Notes: generated by a model from the letters alone, not told the origin. Counted from the stretch's first letter, positions 1-12,964 are shown. The stretch: 64,000 bases of DNA from Cervus elaphus (GCF_910594005.1 NC_057831.1:42552001-42616000), one strand, 5' to 3'. Made by a program: numbers and translations.

Positions 1-774
1 CATCACAAAAAATATTTACACAGTTTTATGTAAATATTGTGCACAAGTGAGTCTAACATCTTATGATTGTCTTTTTTTACTTGGTTTTTATTTTTCTTGA
101 GAGTTAATACTTGTCTTTGTTGTTGTTGGCTTCCTTTTTGTGATTCTTTCACTAATTCATCTTCACACTCTCTACTAAAAATGTAAATTATTTCTTGATG
201 TGTTCAAGCACATCATATACTTCCTCCATTTCTTTTGCTTTTGTTTTCTTGAAGACATCCCTTCTGGATCGCTGCATCCTCCTGTGCTGTGATAGTGAAA
301 TGTGGTATGGTGGTTTTTCTTATCGCTTTTGGGGCCCTCATCCCTTCTGTATTAGCTTCTGGCACAGGGCACTGTTTCTAGATCAAGGAATCCTTGCTCT
401 TCACAACCTCATTGTTTCACATAGAATAGTTACATCTAAGATGTTTAATGAATGTTAGCTATAAAAATAAATGTTTTCATTTGAAAACACATCAGATCAT
501 AATTTATAAATGGCAATTGCTTGAATTTTTTCCTCTTTCAAGTAAAGAATTTGCAGTCATTTACAAACATGGAGACAGCTTTTCTGTATTTCTGTGAAGC
601 AATGACACAGCAGACATCAGGATTCCTATTTTATGTTACCCATGCTACACAGAATCATTTTACTCCATACATACTGTTTCCATATGCCATTCTTCCTACC
701 CGAGAAGCACAGATAAGTGAGTGAAACCTGGACTCTGCCTTGACAGAGCTCAAAGTACAAAGGATGCAAAAGAT

Positions 775-1236
775 TTTTATTTTTTTAATTTTTAAATTGG
801 AGGATAATTTCTTTACAACATTGTGTTGGTTTCTGCCATACACTGATGTGAATCAAACATAAGTATACATATGCCCACTCCCTCTTGAGCCTCCTTTCCC
901 CCTCCCATCCCACCCCATTAAGTCATTACTGGGTGCCAGGCTGGGCTTCCTGTGCTATATAGCTGCTTCCCACTAGCTATCTAGTTTATACATGGTAGTG
1001 TGTATATGTCTAGTGATACTTTCTCAGTTCATCCTTCCCTCTCCTTCCCCCGCTGTGTCCACAAGTCCATTTTATATGTCTGAGTCTCCATTCCTTCCCT
1101 ACAAAGGTTCAGCAGTACCATTTTTCTAGATTCCATATATATGCATATACTGGAAGCAACCTAGATGTCCATCAACATATGAATGGATAAAGATGTGGTT
1201 CATATATACAATGGAATATCAGTCAGAAAGAGAAAA
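775..1236 (-). mobile_element. L1 LINE 3' fragment with inverted 5' piece
   Basis: From 775 to about 1148 the sequence is an antisense ruminant L1 3' end: a T-rich start, then the tract recurring at 8105 and 47195 (MCCACTCC-like pyrimidine blocks, TTTTTCTAGATTCCATATAT). From about 1149 to 1236 the orientation flips to L1 sense (GGAAGCAACCTAGATGTCCA, then ATGAATGGATAAAG). The sense piece stops near where the antisense piece begins in the L1 consensus, the pattern of 5' inversion by twin priming. It also has an internal deletion. Possible short flanking duplication AAAAGAT at 768-774 and 1233-1239. Confidence 0.7.
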
Positions 1237-1722
1237 GATACTTTTAATGACTCTATGCTATGTGTTATTTGTCCAGGGTGTATGCTGAGGAGGGTGTGGT
1301 CGTGGTGGAGAGTTACTGGAGAAGAGGTTGTAAAGTAACATCATTTGGGGGTTTTGAAGGAAAAGTATATATACACACACACATTCACACTCTTAGCGTT
1401 TACTTGACATGATTGCCTTTGTGCAGAAACTGAGGCCTATAGATCTGTGCCCTCACAAAGGGCATTGTCATGGTGAAAGTGAAAGTGACATGATACTGTT
1501 TATAATGATAAACAGCTTGGTCAGCTTCTAAACCAGGAAGCTGAAGACCCCATAGGCCCAAGCATGCAGGTCCAGACACTGAATCTTCATCACAGGCAAG
1601 TTTACAAATATTATGAGTTAGAGTGCTTCCTACATGTGCACTCTGGCATCAAGAGATGGTCACAGAAAGAAGAAAAGAAAGCAACTGGTCACTTTTTGTG
1701 TACATTTTTAGTTAGTATTTTT

Positions 1723-1940
1723 GGTTTCTCTGGTGGCCCAGTGGTAAAGAATCTGCCTGCAATGCAGGAGACCCAGGATTGATTCCTGGGTCAGGAAGAA
1801 CCTCTGGAGAAGGGAGTAGTTACCTACTCTAGTATTCTTGCCTGGAAAATTCCATGGGCAGAGGAAACTGGAGGGCTACAGTCCATGGGGTTGCAAAGAG
1901 TTAGACTCTATCACTTTGTCAGACTAACACTTTCACTTTT
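1723..1940 (+). mobile_element. Bov-tA SINE
   Basis: Sense copy with tRNA-Glu-like head (TGGCCCAGTGGTAAAGAATC and a degenerate B box) followed by the Bov-A body with CTAGTATTCTTGCCTGGAAA and GGGCTACAGTCCATGGGG. Moderately diverged. Confidence 0.9.
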
Positions 1941-2059
1941 TATTCCCCCACTATTGCATTGAGCCTAGAAGAGGAGAAAACTAACACTCACTGGATACAT
2001 ACTGTCTGCCACATGCCCTGCTAAACATGTTTGCTTTCGCTCAGTTGACTTTGTGAGAA

Positions 2060-2190
2060 CCCTACAAAGTGGATATTATCCTTTAATTTTTACATACAGA
2101 GAAGTCAAGTAATAGGTAGAGATGGAACTGAAACTCTTTCATGCCAGCTTTAGAATCTGTGCTCTTTCCATAATCCTTTGCAGCCTTAGA
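2060..2190 (-). repeat. Probable MIR fragment
   Basis: Antisense MIR-like order: a stretch resembling the reverse complement of the MIR core (acagagaagtcaagtaa, then a degenerate gtagagatggaactgaaac). Divergent; family assignment by eye. Confidence 0.4.
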
Positions 2191-3059
2191 AGTTTTTGAT
2201 GTTTAGTTTTTGTAGGTAATATCAATATTTTACATTTTTATGGGATTCTCTTCTATGTCCTCATATGGTAAGAATTTCAGAAACATTGTTATTTTCTTCC
2301 AAATTACTAAAAAAAACACAGGAGTTTATAATTTCTTGCCAAAAACATTGCAGTAAACTGCTAACTGGTTTATGGGCTTCTGGTGCCTTCTGTCTTCAGT
2401 TCACCCTGGCAATTCCACAGAATTATGCATTTGCTTTTCCCTTGTCAGAGCCACTGTCATAACTTCTACTCATCTTTCAACACCTGCCTTAAAAATGTTT
2501 TCTCATGGGCAAGTCTATCTGCCTCCCAGTGGTGGAGTAACTCTTGAGTGCTTGCTTCTTGGTTCTCCTTTAGTGTTTTTCCATGATTTTAATGCAGTGC
2601 TTACCTTAACATAGTCTAAGACTTTACCTGTCTGATATCACTCAGACTGTGAGGTCCTCAAAGGAAAGTGGATATTGCAATTATTATTTGAGAAATTACA
2701 GAGGTGGAATGAAACATGAATTCATAAAAAAAGACTTCCTTTTGCACAGGACTCACATAAGTTGATTTTAATAAGGATAGGACTGGGGTATCATGTTTGA
2801 TAGTCACAGTTATTAGTTAAATGATCTTGTAAAGTTATTCAATCTTTATACATTTATTCTTATTAGTAATCATAGTACACCTAAGGGTTATTGTGAGGGT
2901 TAGAATACATTGGTTGATGTAAGTTGCTGGTATAGGAGAGAGACAGAGAGCTAATGTTCAGTAAATGGCCTTTACTATGAAAAATAAAATGTATTACAAA
3001 CTTTAAAAACAATAGATAAAACATTTATAATTTACATATAGAATAAAAATAAAAATAGC

Positions 3060-5400
3060 TCTATACTCACCATGTTTCTAGGACCCCTTCCCAGTACCGT
3101 CTCCTTATCTCTTTTCCCAAAGATACCTGCTAAGATGAATTTTGCATTTGTTCATTTCCTGCTTTTCTTTATGATTTTAGCACGTGGCACTATATAGCTA
3201 AACCATTTCTTACTTAACTTTACATATTTTGGACATTATATAAATAGAAATAACATTGTGTGTATTTTCTTTTTTTACAATTCGCTTCTTCCTTCTCAGT
3301 GTTATATTTGGGAAATTTATGCATGAGGGTCCGTACAGAATTAGTTCATTTGTTTTTACTCCTGTGTAGTCTTTCATTGTATGACTATTCTGTGGTTTAT
3401 TTTATTCCTTCATTGATTTATTATCCTGACAAAGGAAATTTAGGCTGTTTCCAGTGAGAGTTTTTATTTTTGCAATCATGATTATATATGTGTCCAGGTC
3501 TATGTTTGTAGAAACAGGGTATATTATGGTATGTGAATTATGGGGTTTTGATATATATACTTATTCAGCTTTGCTAGATATTTCCTTATTGTTCTCCTAC
3601 CAGCAGTGTTTAAACATTCCTGCTTTGCAACAATTTTTCTGATGCTTGATATTATCCAGCTTTTAAATTTGTGCCAACTGTGTGGCTGTAGAATGGTATC
3701 TCATTGTGATTTTTATTTGCATTTCCCTATTTTTTTAAAATGATCTCCTATGTGTTTTTAAATGTTTACTAGCACTGTTTCTCCTTCTGTGAATGAACTA
3801 TTCACGTATTTTGTCCATTTTTTGTAGTCTTGTTGGTCTTTTGTTAATAATTGAAATATCCAAAAACAAATGTGGATTTGTCTATGTTTTGCAATTTTTT
3901 GCCCACTTTTTTGCAGTCTATGCTCTATCAGTTTTTGCTACATGTATTTTGAATCTGTTATTATGTAAATAGATATTTACAGTTATAAATCCTCTGGATA
4001 GATTGGCCCCCTTTTATATAGGAAAATGTCTTTCCTTATACTTGCTAATGTTCTTGCTCTGAAATCTACAGAGTTATTCATATAGCTACTCTGGTTTTCT
4101 TTGATTAGTGTTAACATGGTACCTCTTTTCCATTATGTCACTTTTAAGCTTCTTTATCTTTATATTTAAAAAGGGTTTCTTTTAGGTACTATATAGCTGA
4201 GTCTGGTGTTTTTACCATTCTGATAATCTCTGCCGTTCAACTGGGTCATTTAGACTCATTTACATTTAATGATATTGATATAGTTAGGTTTAAATCTACC
4301 ATTGTGCTATTTGTTTTCTCTTTGTTCCATCTGTCTTTATTCTCTTTCCCCTCTTTTTCTTTTTCAGATTAATTATTTTAAAAATAATTCTATTATATAT
4401 TCTTTTGGCTTATTAGCTATAAGTCTTATATTAATTTATTAGCTGTAACTCTTACTTTTTCTTCATTAAGGCTTTTTCTCTAAATACCACTTAAGCTAGA
4501 TATCAATGTTTTGATTTTTTTGTTACTTAGTTTTTAATATTTTCTGGTGACCACTATTATGCCTTCATTACTCCCAAACTATTCAGATGTTCCTTTTCAG
4601 ATTTCTGAAAGAATGAACTAATATACTGTAGTTCAATCATTCTAACATGATTGATCAGGGATTTCCATCTGTATTTCTCCAATCCTTTGGAATTTATGGT
4701 CACTTTATTTATGAACCAATTTGTGCTCAACTTTCGTAATGTTTCTGTCTGCATGAAAAGAATGTATATTTTTAAAATTGAAGCATTTATTATCATGCAA
4801 TGTCAAATATATCAATCAGATCAAGCTTGTTAATACCTGCTCTCCTTACTTTCTCTTGTTTCAATTGCTGAGAGAGGTTTTAGTGTCAAAGTTATTCTAG
4901 GCACATAAAATGAGTTGAGGAATTTTTTCTTATTTTTTTTGAATAATTCCTATGTGTGGAGATTTTTGGTTTTATTTTTTAAATGTTTGATAAAACTTGG
5001 GTAATTAAAATCTTTCATTATGGAGGTGGATTTGTCAACTTTACATTTCAGTTGTATCAATTTTTGCTTCACATATTTTGAAACTAGATTCTTAGATGCA
5101 TGCAACAGTGTTGTCACTATGTGGTGACCCATGTTATCTCAAGTAATGCTGTTTTTCCCTCCTTGAAATCCTTTGGTTTTGTTTTTTTAGGGGAAGGAGG
5201 AATCTCTCCCTCTATATTTTGACTTTCTATTTTTAACATGGTCTTAGGTGTATTGGTAAACAGTGCATCCCAGGATTTAAAAAAAAAAAAAAATACAGTC
5301 TGTCGGTCTTTGTCTTTTATCTGGGGAATTTAGTCCATTGACATATTGTTATAAGTGATCATTTATATCTTGTCATGCCACTTAACTTTATGCTTTTTTC
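3060..5400 (-). mobile_element. Old, decayed L1 ORF2/3' region
   Basis: T-rich sequence throughout. It contains antisense L1 hallmarks: a block ending GGTATCTCATTGTGATTTT then TATTTGCATTTCCCT, and downstream phrases typical of reversed ORF2 such as CTACTCTGGTTTTCTTTGAT. No open frame remains. It is more diverged than the 8.1-10.3 kb copy, so it is older. Boundaries are approximate and may cover two insertions. Confidence 0.5.
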
Positions 5401-5476
5401 CCTTATCACTTCTATGTATTTTAAAAAATTGTTTTCTTGCCCCCCCTTTTAAATTTATTTAGTTTTTCCTATTTAG

Positions 5477-5690
5477 CATGATGATTAAGAGCATGGGCTC
5501 TGGAATTCATCTCTCAGCTTTAGTACAAACTGAAATGGGCAAGTTAATTAACCTCTTCATTTCTCAGTTTCCTTTCCTGAAAATGAGGCTAATAATGGCA
5601 GTTACTTAATAATATTGTTGTGAAGAGTTAATATATATAAACTGATTAGAGTAGAGCCTGGCACAGACTTGCAATAGATGTGTTGGACTC
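5477..5690 (+). repeat. MIR SINE fossil
   Basis: Sense MIR order is clear: ATGATTAAGAGCATGGGCTC, then a diverged middle, CTCAGTTTCCTTTCCTGAAA, a GTTGTGAAGAGTTAATATAT segment, and GCCTGGCACAGACTTGCA near the end. Confidence 0.75.
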
Positions 5691-5849
5691 ATCTTTAAAA
5701 CTATAAATTACATTTTTTCCTAAAGTGCTTAGCTTAGAAATTTTAATTTGAATACAAAATACAACGAAGTAAAATGTTAAGGTCCCCTTCTAAATAGTAT
5801 AAAAACCTGAGAACACTTTAACTCTGATTTCTTACCTTGTTGCTTTCAT

Positions 5850-5943
5850 ATATATATATGTATATATGTGTGTATATATGTAGATATATGTATATACATA
5901 TATGTATATACTATGTATATGTATATGTATATACATATATGTA
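5850..5943. repeat. TA/TG-rich microsatellite
   Basis: Alternating TATATG/TACATA units, directly abutting a SINE fragment at 5944. Only short chance ORFs run through it. Confidence 0.85.
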
Positions 5944-6066
5944 TGGTGGTGGTTTAGTCGCTAAGTTGTGTCCGACTCTTGCAACCCCATGGACGGCCAG
6001 GCTCCTCTGTCCATGGGGTTTTCCAGGCAAGAATACTAGAGTGGGTTGCCATTTCCTTCTCCAATA
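5944..6066 (-). mobile_element. Bov-A SINE monomer
   Basis: Antisense Bov-A unit without the tRNA part: GTCGCTAAGTTGTGTCCGAC, then a CCATGGACGGCCAGGCTCCT block and a typical GGGTTGCCATTTCCTTCTCC end. Confidence 0.85.
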
Positions 6067-6599
6067 CATATCTATACATAGATATATTTATAGTTTTTGG
6101 TCCAGGATTTTAATTCTATCTAGTTAGTCTTTTTAATTCTCATAAAAGAGACATTTTGTTATTGTTCTGCATGTTAACAGCTTGTTTAGATTATCCACAT
6201 AATCTATATTTAATATATCCATATTTAATAGTATATTTGCAATGCCATTTTTCTTATGTTTAATAGTACTTAAATTCATTTTCAAGCTAATCAAAGTTAA
6301 TAAAATAAAATAATTTAAAGAGTCAAAACAAAACTGTTTTAGAAACTATCAACTCCCTGTTCTCTTCCATGTACTTCTTTAGAGGAAACCTCTTTTAATT
6401 CTGTTGGTTAATCCTTTTGGCATTGACTTCTGTGTCTTAAATGGCATGCTTATATTCCTAGGTTTTGAGTTTTTTGCCTGTTGTAGGTGTAATCTATTGA
6501 ATTCTCCCTGTGAAAGATGATTTACCCATTTGTCCACCTTCTCTCCCTCTCCCTTCTCAATTTCACCACCCCTCCTCCCCACCAACCCCCACCACACAC

Positions 6600-6830
6600 A
6601 ATTCCAGTACTGTGGAGAATGGGAATCATTGCTGAGCTGGTACAAAGTTTCACTTCGGCACAATAAAGGGAGTTCTGGAGATGGATGTTAATGATTACAC
6701 AACGATGTGCATGCACTCTGTGTCACTGAACTGTACTCCTTAAACATAGTTAGGGTGGCAAGCTTTATATTATGTGTATTTGACCCCAGTTAAAAATATT
6801 GTCAGAGAGTATATGGAAATGTTTACAGAT
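6600..6830 (+). repeat. Old L1 3'-UTR-like fragment
   Basis: Contains the common mammalian L1 tail pattern GTCACTGAACTGTACTCCTT then TTAGGGTGGCAAGCTTTATA and TTATGTGTATTTGACC. Diverged, boundaries approximate. Confidence 0.5.
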
Positions 6831-7885
6831 TAAATGAAAAAGCATGGGTGGGATAGATATGAAACAAGATTTGCAAAAGGTGGGAAACTGTGAAGCCCCA
6901 TGTACATGCGTGGGACTTTGATGTACAATTCTGCCTACTTTTGTGCATGTTGGCAATTCAGTAGGAAATATTTTAAAATTTGAGGAATATCAAAGTAAAT
7001 ATTCTAGTAGATTAATACTCTTAAAGAAGTATTTCCTATGAAGTATAGCCTATGACATGCGCAAATTGTCCAGTTACTCCTGGAATTTGCTGCACAGCTA
7101 CATCATTCTGGAGATTTATCCTGCTGAATTTTTCATTTCCTGGATCCTAGATCTTTCTCTTTCTTGGTTAACATCATTGTTTTGGAGAAATTTATCCTCC
7201 AGTAATATCCAATGAGAGAGAAAATTTTTCCAATATCCTGTGAGAGCTTATATGTCTGCTAAAATCTTTCTCCATTCTCACTCTTAATTAATGGAGAGAT
7301 GAGTTGTGGTTACATATGTGCTCATGTGCAGTCACTCAACTGAGGAGTAATTTCTCTCCCACAGGCCAGTTGTTTTGTTGTCTCTTTCTTAGGCAGAACT
7401 TGTTTCTTGTTTATTCTGGCCAAGTGTGTGGAGTCTTTGCATCACCAGACTTGTGTGAACATCTTATCATCAGTTTCCCATCTTTGGTGAGCTTTAGAAT
7501 TGTTTTACTCCCTTGTCCCACAGGCCATTAAAATGGAAGCTCACAACATCTGGCCTTCTCAGATGCTCTGAAGACAAAATCCTGCATCACTACTCATTTA
7601 TGCTTCAGAATTTCTCTTACTTTGATTTTGTGTTGCCTAACATCTTGCAAGATGGATGGCACATTTAACAATACAATGCCAAATTTTCCATATTCTATCA
7701 GGCACTTGTTGTTTGAAGGAGAGCTCAATATGTAATCTGCCTGGAAACAGTAGTCTTGTTCCTCATAAAGAATGGTCAGAACTTTTAAAGAGTAGGCATA
7801 ATCACATCTTGAGAAAATGCCTGATGAAGAAATGAATTATTAATATCATTCATTCAGGAAAATTTACTTTCAAGTACTAGTGAGT

Positions 7886-8090
7886 GGGCTTCCCAGGTGG
7901 TTCAGTGGTAAAGAATCCACCTGCCAATGCAGGAGATGTGACTTTGATCCTTGGGTCGGGAAGGTCCCCTGGAGTAGAAAATGGCAACCCACTCTAATAT
8001 TCTTGCCTGGAAAATTCCATGGACACAGGAACCTAGTGAGCTATGGTCCATGGGGTAACAAAGAGTTGGACATGACTGAGTGACATATGA
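7886..8090 (+). mobile_element. Bov-tA SINE
   Basis: Starts GGGCTTCCCAGGTGGTTCAG and ends in GAGTTGGACATGACTGAGTG. It ends a few bases before the flanking duplication of the adjacent L1. Confidence 0.92.
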
Positions 8091-8110
8091 ATACTGGCTA
8101 CTATATATAT

Positions 8111-10277
8111 ATATTTTTTTCTTTTTAATTTATTTTTTAATTGAAGGATATTTGCTTTACAGAATTTTGTTGTTTTCTGTCAAACCTCAGCATGAATCAG
8201 CCATAGGTATACATATATCCCCTCCTGTTTGAATCTTCCTCCCATTTCCCTCCCCATCCCACCCCTCTAGATTGATACAGTGCCCCTGTTTGAGTTTCCT
8301 GAGCCATACAGCAAATTCCTGTTGGTGATCTATTTTACATATGGTAATGTAAGTTTCCATGTTACTCTTTCCATACATCTCACCCTCTCCTCTCCTCTCC
8401 CCATGTCCATAAGTCTGTTCTCTATGTCTGTTTCTCCATTGCAGTCCTGTAAAGAAATTCTTCAGTACCATTTTTCTAGATTCTGTGTATATGCATTAGA
8501 ATACAATGCTTATCTTTCTATTTCTAACTCCCTTCACTCTGTATAATAGGTTCTAGGTTCATCCACCTCATCAGAACTACTCAAATGCATTCCTTTTTAT
8601 GGCTGAGTAATATTTCATTGTGTACATGTACCACAACTTCTTTATCGATTCATCTGTCTATGGACATCTAGGTTGCTTCCATGTTCTGGCTATTGTAAAT
8701 AGTGCTGCAGTGAACAATTGGACACGTGTATCTTTTTTAGTTTTGGTTTCCCCAAGGGTATATGCCTAGGAGTGGGATTGTTGGGTCATATGGTGGTTTT
8801 ATTCCTAGTTTTTTACGGAGTCTCCACACCGTCTTCCAAGGGGCTGTATCAGTTTACATTCCCACCAACAGTGCAAGAGTGTTCCCTTTTCTCCACACCC
8901 TCTCCAGCATTTATTGTTTATAGACTTTTTGATGATGGCCATTCTGACTGGTGTGAGGTGATATCTCATTGTAGTTTTGATTTGCATTTCTTTAATAATG
9001 AGCGATGTTGAGCATCTTTTAATGTGTATTGTTAGCCATCTGTGTGTCTTTGTTGGAGAAATGTCCGTTTAGGTCTTTTTCCCAATTTTTGATTGAGTTG
9101 TTAGTTTTTCTGACATTGAGTTGTATGAGCTGCTTGTATATTTTGGAAATTAATCCTTTGTCAGTTGTTTCATTTGCTATTATTTTCTCCCATTTTGATG
9201 GTTGTCTTTTCCCCTTGCTTGTAGTTTCCTTTGCTGTGCAAAAAGCTTTTAAGTTTAATCAGGCCCCATTTGTCTACTTCAGTTTTTATTTCCATTACTC
9301 TTTGGAGGTGGGTCATAGAGGATCTTGCTTTGATTTATGTCATTGAGTGTTCTGCATATGTTTTCCTCTAAGAGTTTTATAGTTTCTGGTCTTACATTTA
9401 GTAATCCATTTTGAGTTTATCTTTGTGTATGATGTTAGGAAGTGTTCTAATTTCATTCTTTTACATATAGTTGTCCAGTTTCCCCAGCACCATTTATTGA
9501 AGAGGCTGCCTTTCCCCCATTGTATATTTTGCTTCCTTTGTCAAAAATAAGGTACCCATAGGTGCATGGGTTTATTTCTGGGCTTTCTATCTTGTTCCAT
9601 TGGTCTATAGTTCTGTTTTTGTGCCAGTACCATACTGTCTTGATGACTGTAGTATACTCTGAAGTCAGGAAGGTTGATTCCTCCAGCTCCTTTCTTCTTT
9701 CTCAAGACTGCTTTGGCTATTTGGGGTCTTTTGTGTTTCCATATGAATTGTGAATTTTTTTGTTCGAGTTCTGTGAAAAATGCCGTTGGTAATCTGATAG
9801 GGATCACATTGAATCTGTAGATTGCATTTGGTAGTATAGTCATTTTCACAGTATTGATTCTTCCTACCCAGGAACATGGAATATCTCTTCATCTGTTTAT
9901 GTTGTCTTTGATTTCTTTCATCAGTGTCTTATAATTTTCTGTGTACAGTTCTTTTGTCTCCTTAGGTAAGCTTATTCCTAGATATTTAATTCTTTTTGTT
10001 GCAATGATGAATGGAAAGTGAAAGAAAGTGAAGTCGCTCAGTCATGTCTGACTCTTTGTGACTGCAAGGACTGTAGCCTACCAGGCTCCTCCGTCCATGG
10101 AATTTTCTAGGCAAGAGTACTGGAGTGGGTTGCCATTTTCTTCACCAGGGGATCTTCTGGATCCGGGGATTGAACCTGGGTCTCCCGCATTGCAGGCAGA
10201 TGCATGGTGAATGGAATTGATTCCTTAATTTCTCTTTATGATTTTTCATTGTTAGTATACTATATATATTTTCAAAA
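8111..10277 (-). mobile_element. 5'-truncated ruminant L1, with nested SINE
   Basis: Antisense L1 of about 2 kb once the SINE at 10017-10201 is removed. T-rich tail at 8111, then 3' UTR, then the C-terminal part of ORF2. A minus-strand frame at 9541-9849 reads an ORF2 tail with FTELEQKNSQFIWKHKRPQI and GAGGINLPDFRVYY. The element is flanked by a probable 15-base target-site duplication, GGCTACTATATATAT at 8096-8110 and GGCCACTATATATAT at 10278-10292 (one mismatch). Frames are interrupted, so it is dead. Confidence 0.9.
10017..10201 (-). mobile_element. Bov-tA SINE nested in L1
   Basis: Antisense copy starting AAAGTGAAAGAAAGTGAAGT and running to the tRNA-like head GGGTCTCCCGCATTGCAGGC. The L1 text resumes directly after it. 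Similar flanks (GCAATGATGAATGGAA at 10001-10016; GCATGGTGAATGGAA at 10202-10216) mark the insertion duplication, so the SINE is younger than the L1. Confidence 0.93.
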
Positions 10278-10574
10278 GGCCACTATATATATTTTCTTTT
10301 ATCAAAATTTCAACTATAATGGTTAATTTTTGATTCATGTGCTGGTTCTCATAGAAACAATGTTGCTTATACATGTTTCATCTAATATACACCTAGAATA
10401 AACTACTCCACATAAGTGAATTTTCTTGCTGACATTGGTGTATTGAAATTGTCAAACTTATTGTAAGCACTTAAGAAGGACTGTCTTCCAAAATGCATGT
10501 CAAGTTATTCATTTCTAATGCTTCATATATTGAGTAGCTGGGCATAAGTTGACTCATCAGTCAGGCTTTATTAC

Positions 10575-10920
10575 TAAGAGCAGTGTGGTCCAGTGGAAGG
10601 ACTTGAACTTCAGTATCAGACAAATCTGGAAACACATCTTGGGTTCTGTGCATGCCAAGTTGCTTCAGTCATGTCTGACTCTTTGCAACCCTGTGGCCTG
10701 TAGCCTGCCAGGCTCCTCTGTCTATGGGATTCTCCAGGCGAGAATACTGGAGTGGATTGTCATGCCCTCCTCTAGGAGATCTTCCCAACCTAAGGATCAA
10801 ACCTGCATTTCCTGTGGCTACTGCGTTGCAGGTGGATTCTTTATCGCTGAGCCACCAGAGAAGTCCCCATATCTTGGTTCTACTACTTAATGAAAAGTGT
10901 TGTCTTAGGTAAGTACTTAT
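10575..10920 (+). repeat. MIR-like fossil split by a SINE
   Basis: GAGCAGTGTGGTCCAGTGGA then ACTTGAACTTCAG resembles the MIR head. The order resumes after 10868 with GGTTCTACTACTTAATG. Flanks ATCTTGGGTTCT and ATCTTGGTTCT either side of the SINE suggest its duplication. Confidence 0.55.
10648..10867 (-). mobile_element. Bov-tA SINE
   Basis: Antisense: TTGCTTCAGTCATGTCTGAC through GGATTCTCCAGGCGAGAATA to the head CGCTGAGCCACCAGAGAAG. Inserted in an older MIR. Confidence 0.92.
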
Positions 10921-10999
10921 TGGTGATATGTGAGGCCAGCTTGTACTGGCTCACCAGTGCCCACTGTTAAATTTTCATTAATTTTACAAGCTGATTCTT

Positions 11000-11310
11000 T
11001 TTAATTTAATTAATTAAATTAAATTAAATTAAATTTATTTGGCTGCATGAGGTCTTAGTTACAGCGCATAGGATTTTTGTTGTGGCATGTAGGATCTTTT
11101 GTTGCAGCATATGGGTTCTTTACTGCAGTGTTTGGGCTTTTCTTCGGTGGCTCTGGGCCTCTAGAATACACAGGCTAAGCAGTTGCAGTGCTCAGGTTTA
11201 GTTGCCCTGCGGCATGTGGAATCTTATTTCCCTGACCAAGGATTGAACCCATGTCCCTTACGTTGAAAGGTGGATTCTTAACCACTGGACAACCAGGAAA
11301 ATCCCTTATG
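11000..11310 (-). mobile_element. CHR-type tRNA SINE
   Basis: Antisense copy of a cetartiodactyl CHR-family SINE. TTTGGCTGCATGAGGTCTTA near the tail, GACCAAGGATTGAACCCATG (B-box region) and CACTGGACAACCAGGAAAAT at the head. The tail is a TTAAA-rich run (11000-11036). Exact 11-base flanking repeat AGCTGATTCTT at 10989-10999 and 11311-11321. Confidence 0.88.
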
Positions 11311-12964
11311 AGCTGATTCTTAAATATATAGCCAGTATTAAAGATTCAATTACATAAACATAAATAAATAATTTATATTAAAAACAAAGATAATAAATAT
11401 TCAAATCCTTATCTCCTAATTATTTTAACACATTTTATTATTAGCTATGCCCTTGAGGCTACTTGTACCTGTATAGAAGAAATACTGTCTAATGATATGT
11501 CATTGTTCATCTTGCAACTCTGCCTTCAGTGCTATCCTATGGGGGTGAAATTGGTCATGTGTAATTATTTACACCACAGAAATTGGCAAGTGCTACAAGT
11601 CAGCATTTGGTTTACTGTTTTGTTGGTTCCCTGGACTCAAGAAAGTGACAGATAAAATATAAATAATGCAGAGTAAATGAATGTGTCATATGCCTATAAC
11701 TGTTACATTGTGAGTAGGACAAAAAAAATATTCTTCCAGTGTTTGAAAACTATTACCAGTTTAGCAAGAAAATTGCTCACGTCACTGATAAACAAGTGAA
11801 ATTCTGATGTATTATTGTTTTCCTTTCACTGTACCCATTAATTTAAGCAGATACCAGTCAACAGTCACATGAGAACTACTCACATTTGTCAGGTTGTATA
11901 TTGTAGATTGGCTCCCCATATAAGAGTCTGGCAAAAATCTAAACAAGTATTCTATGAGAATCAATTGACTATAAGGAATATACAGTAAAGAGCATTGCAT
12001 ATTGTTATTTGGAAATTGTGTATTATACGTCCTTTATCCCAATATACCTCTATACCAATATAATTTATAATAAATATGTATACATAATGGTATATACATT
12101 TTTTAATATACAACCAGTTGTTAATATTTACCAGCACACAACTGCCTAAATTCTCTGAGATTAAGCTTCTTCATTTATTGTAAATCAATTATTCAAACTA
12201 TGAATACCATGCTTGACTGAAGTTGTATTTTAGTATTCATACCTATTTCATTCTAAAATTGAATATCAGTATTCTTTTTCTTTTTCCCTCTAAACCCCAT
12301 GTATAGAAATAACTTGAGAGCCATTGGGATGTATAAAACTTTTTGCCTCTATATGATATGGCTCCAAAGTATAATAATTTGTTATATTCATAATTTCTTT
12401 GTATAGATCTTTAATACCCTGCCTTGATATCAACTGTCATTTTTGCTATTGTCAGAGCTCCTTCTTTTAGCAGTCTTCCTGTGTCCCCACGGTTCTCTCC
12501 TATAAATTATAGCTCATGTTGTCTTTTTGTTGGTCTGGAGACTATGTCTAATCCTATCAGAATTGTGCACAAAATATGAGAAAGTTAGTGCTAAATGTAG
12601 ACCTAAAAAACTTTCCTATAATTGTTTTAGTCTCTTTACTCTAGCTGTGACTTCCTTTCTTGCGTGAAAGTCATTTTGAACTATTTTAGGTATATAAAAA
12701 TGGTTGTGGATAATGTAATCAACAGCCTGTTAGATACCTGTTAGCCAGCTTAAGGAGTGAAACATAAGAGATGCCAAGGGCCCTCAGGCTCCTGCTTGTT
12801 TCCATTTCCCTCCCTTTTCTACCCAAAGGCAGCCACCAGCTTGAGCTGATCATCTCCAGGCATGCTGTTGTGTGTTTACCTCATATGTATATGTTCACGA
12901 AATCCATCTTTGGTTTTATATATTTTGTATAAAACATGATGCAGTACTGTATATAATCTTTTAA

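Noticed and set aside
9029..9346. 105-codon plus-strand frame
   Set aside because: Antisense reading of the L1 ORF2/3' region; T-rich sequence gives a hydrophobic pseudo-protein.
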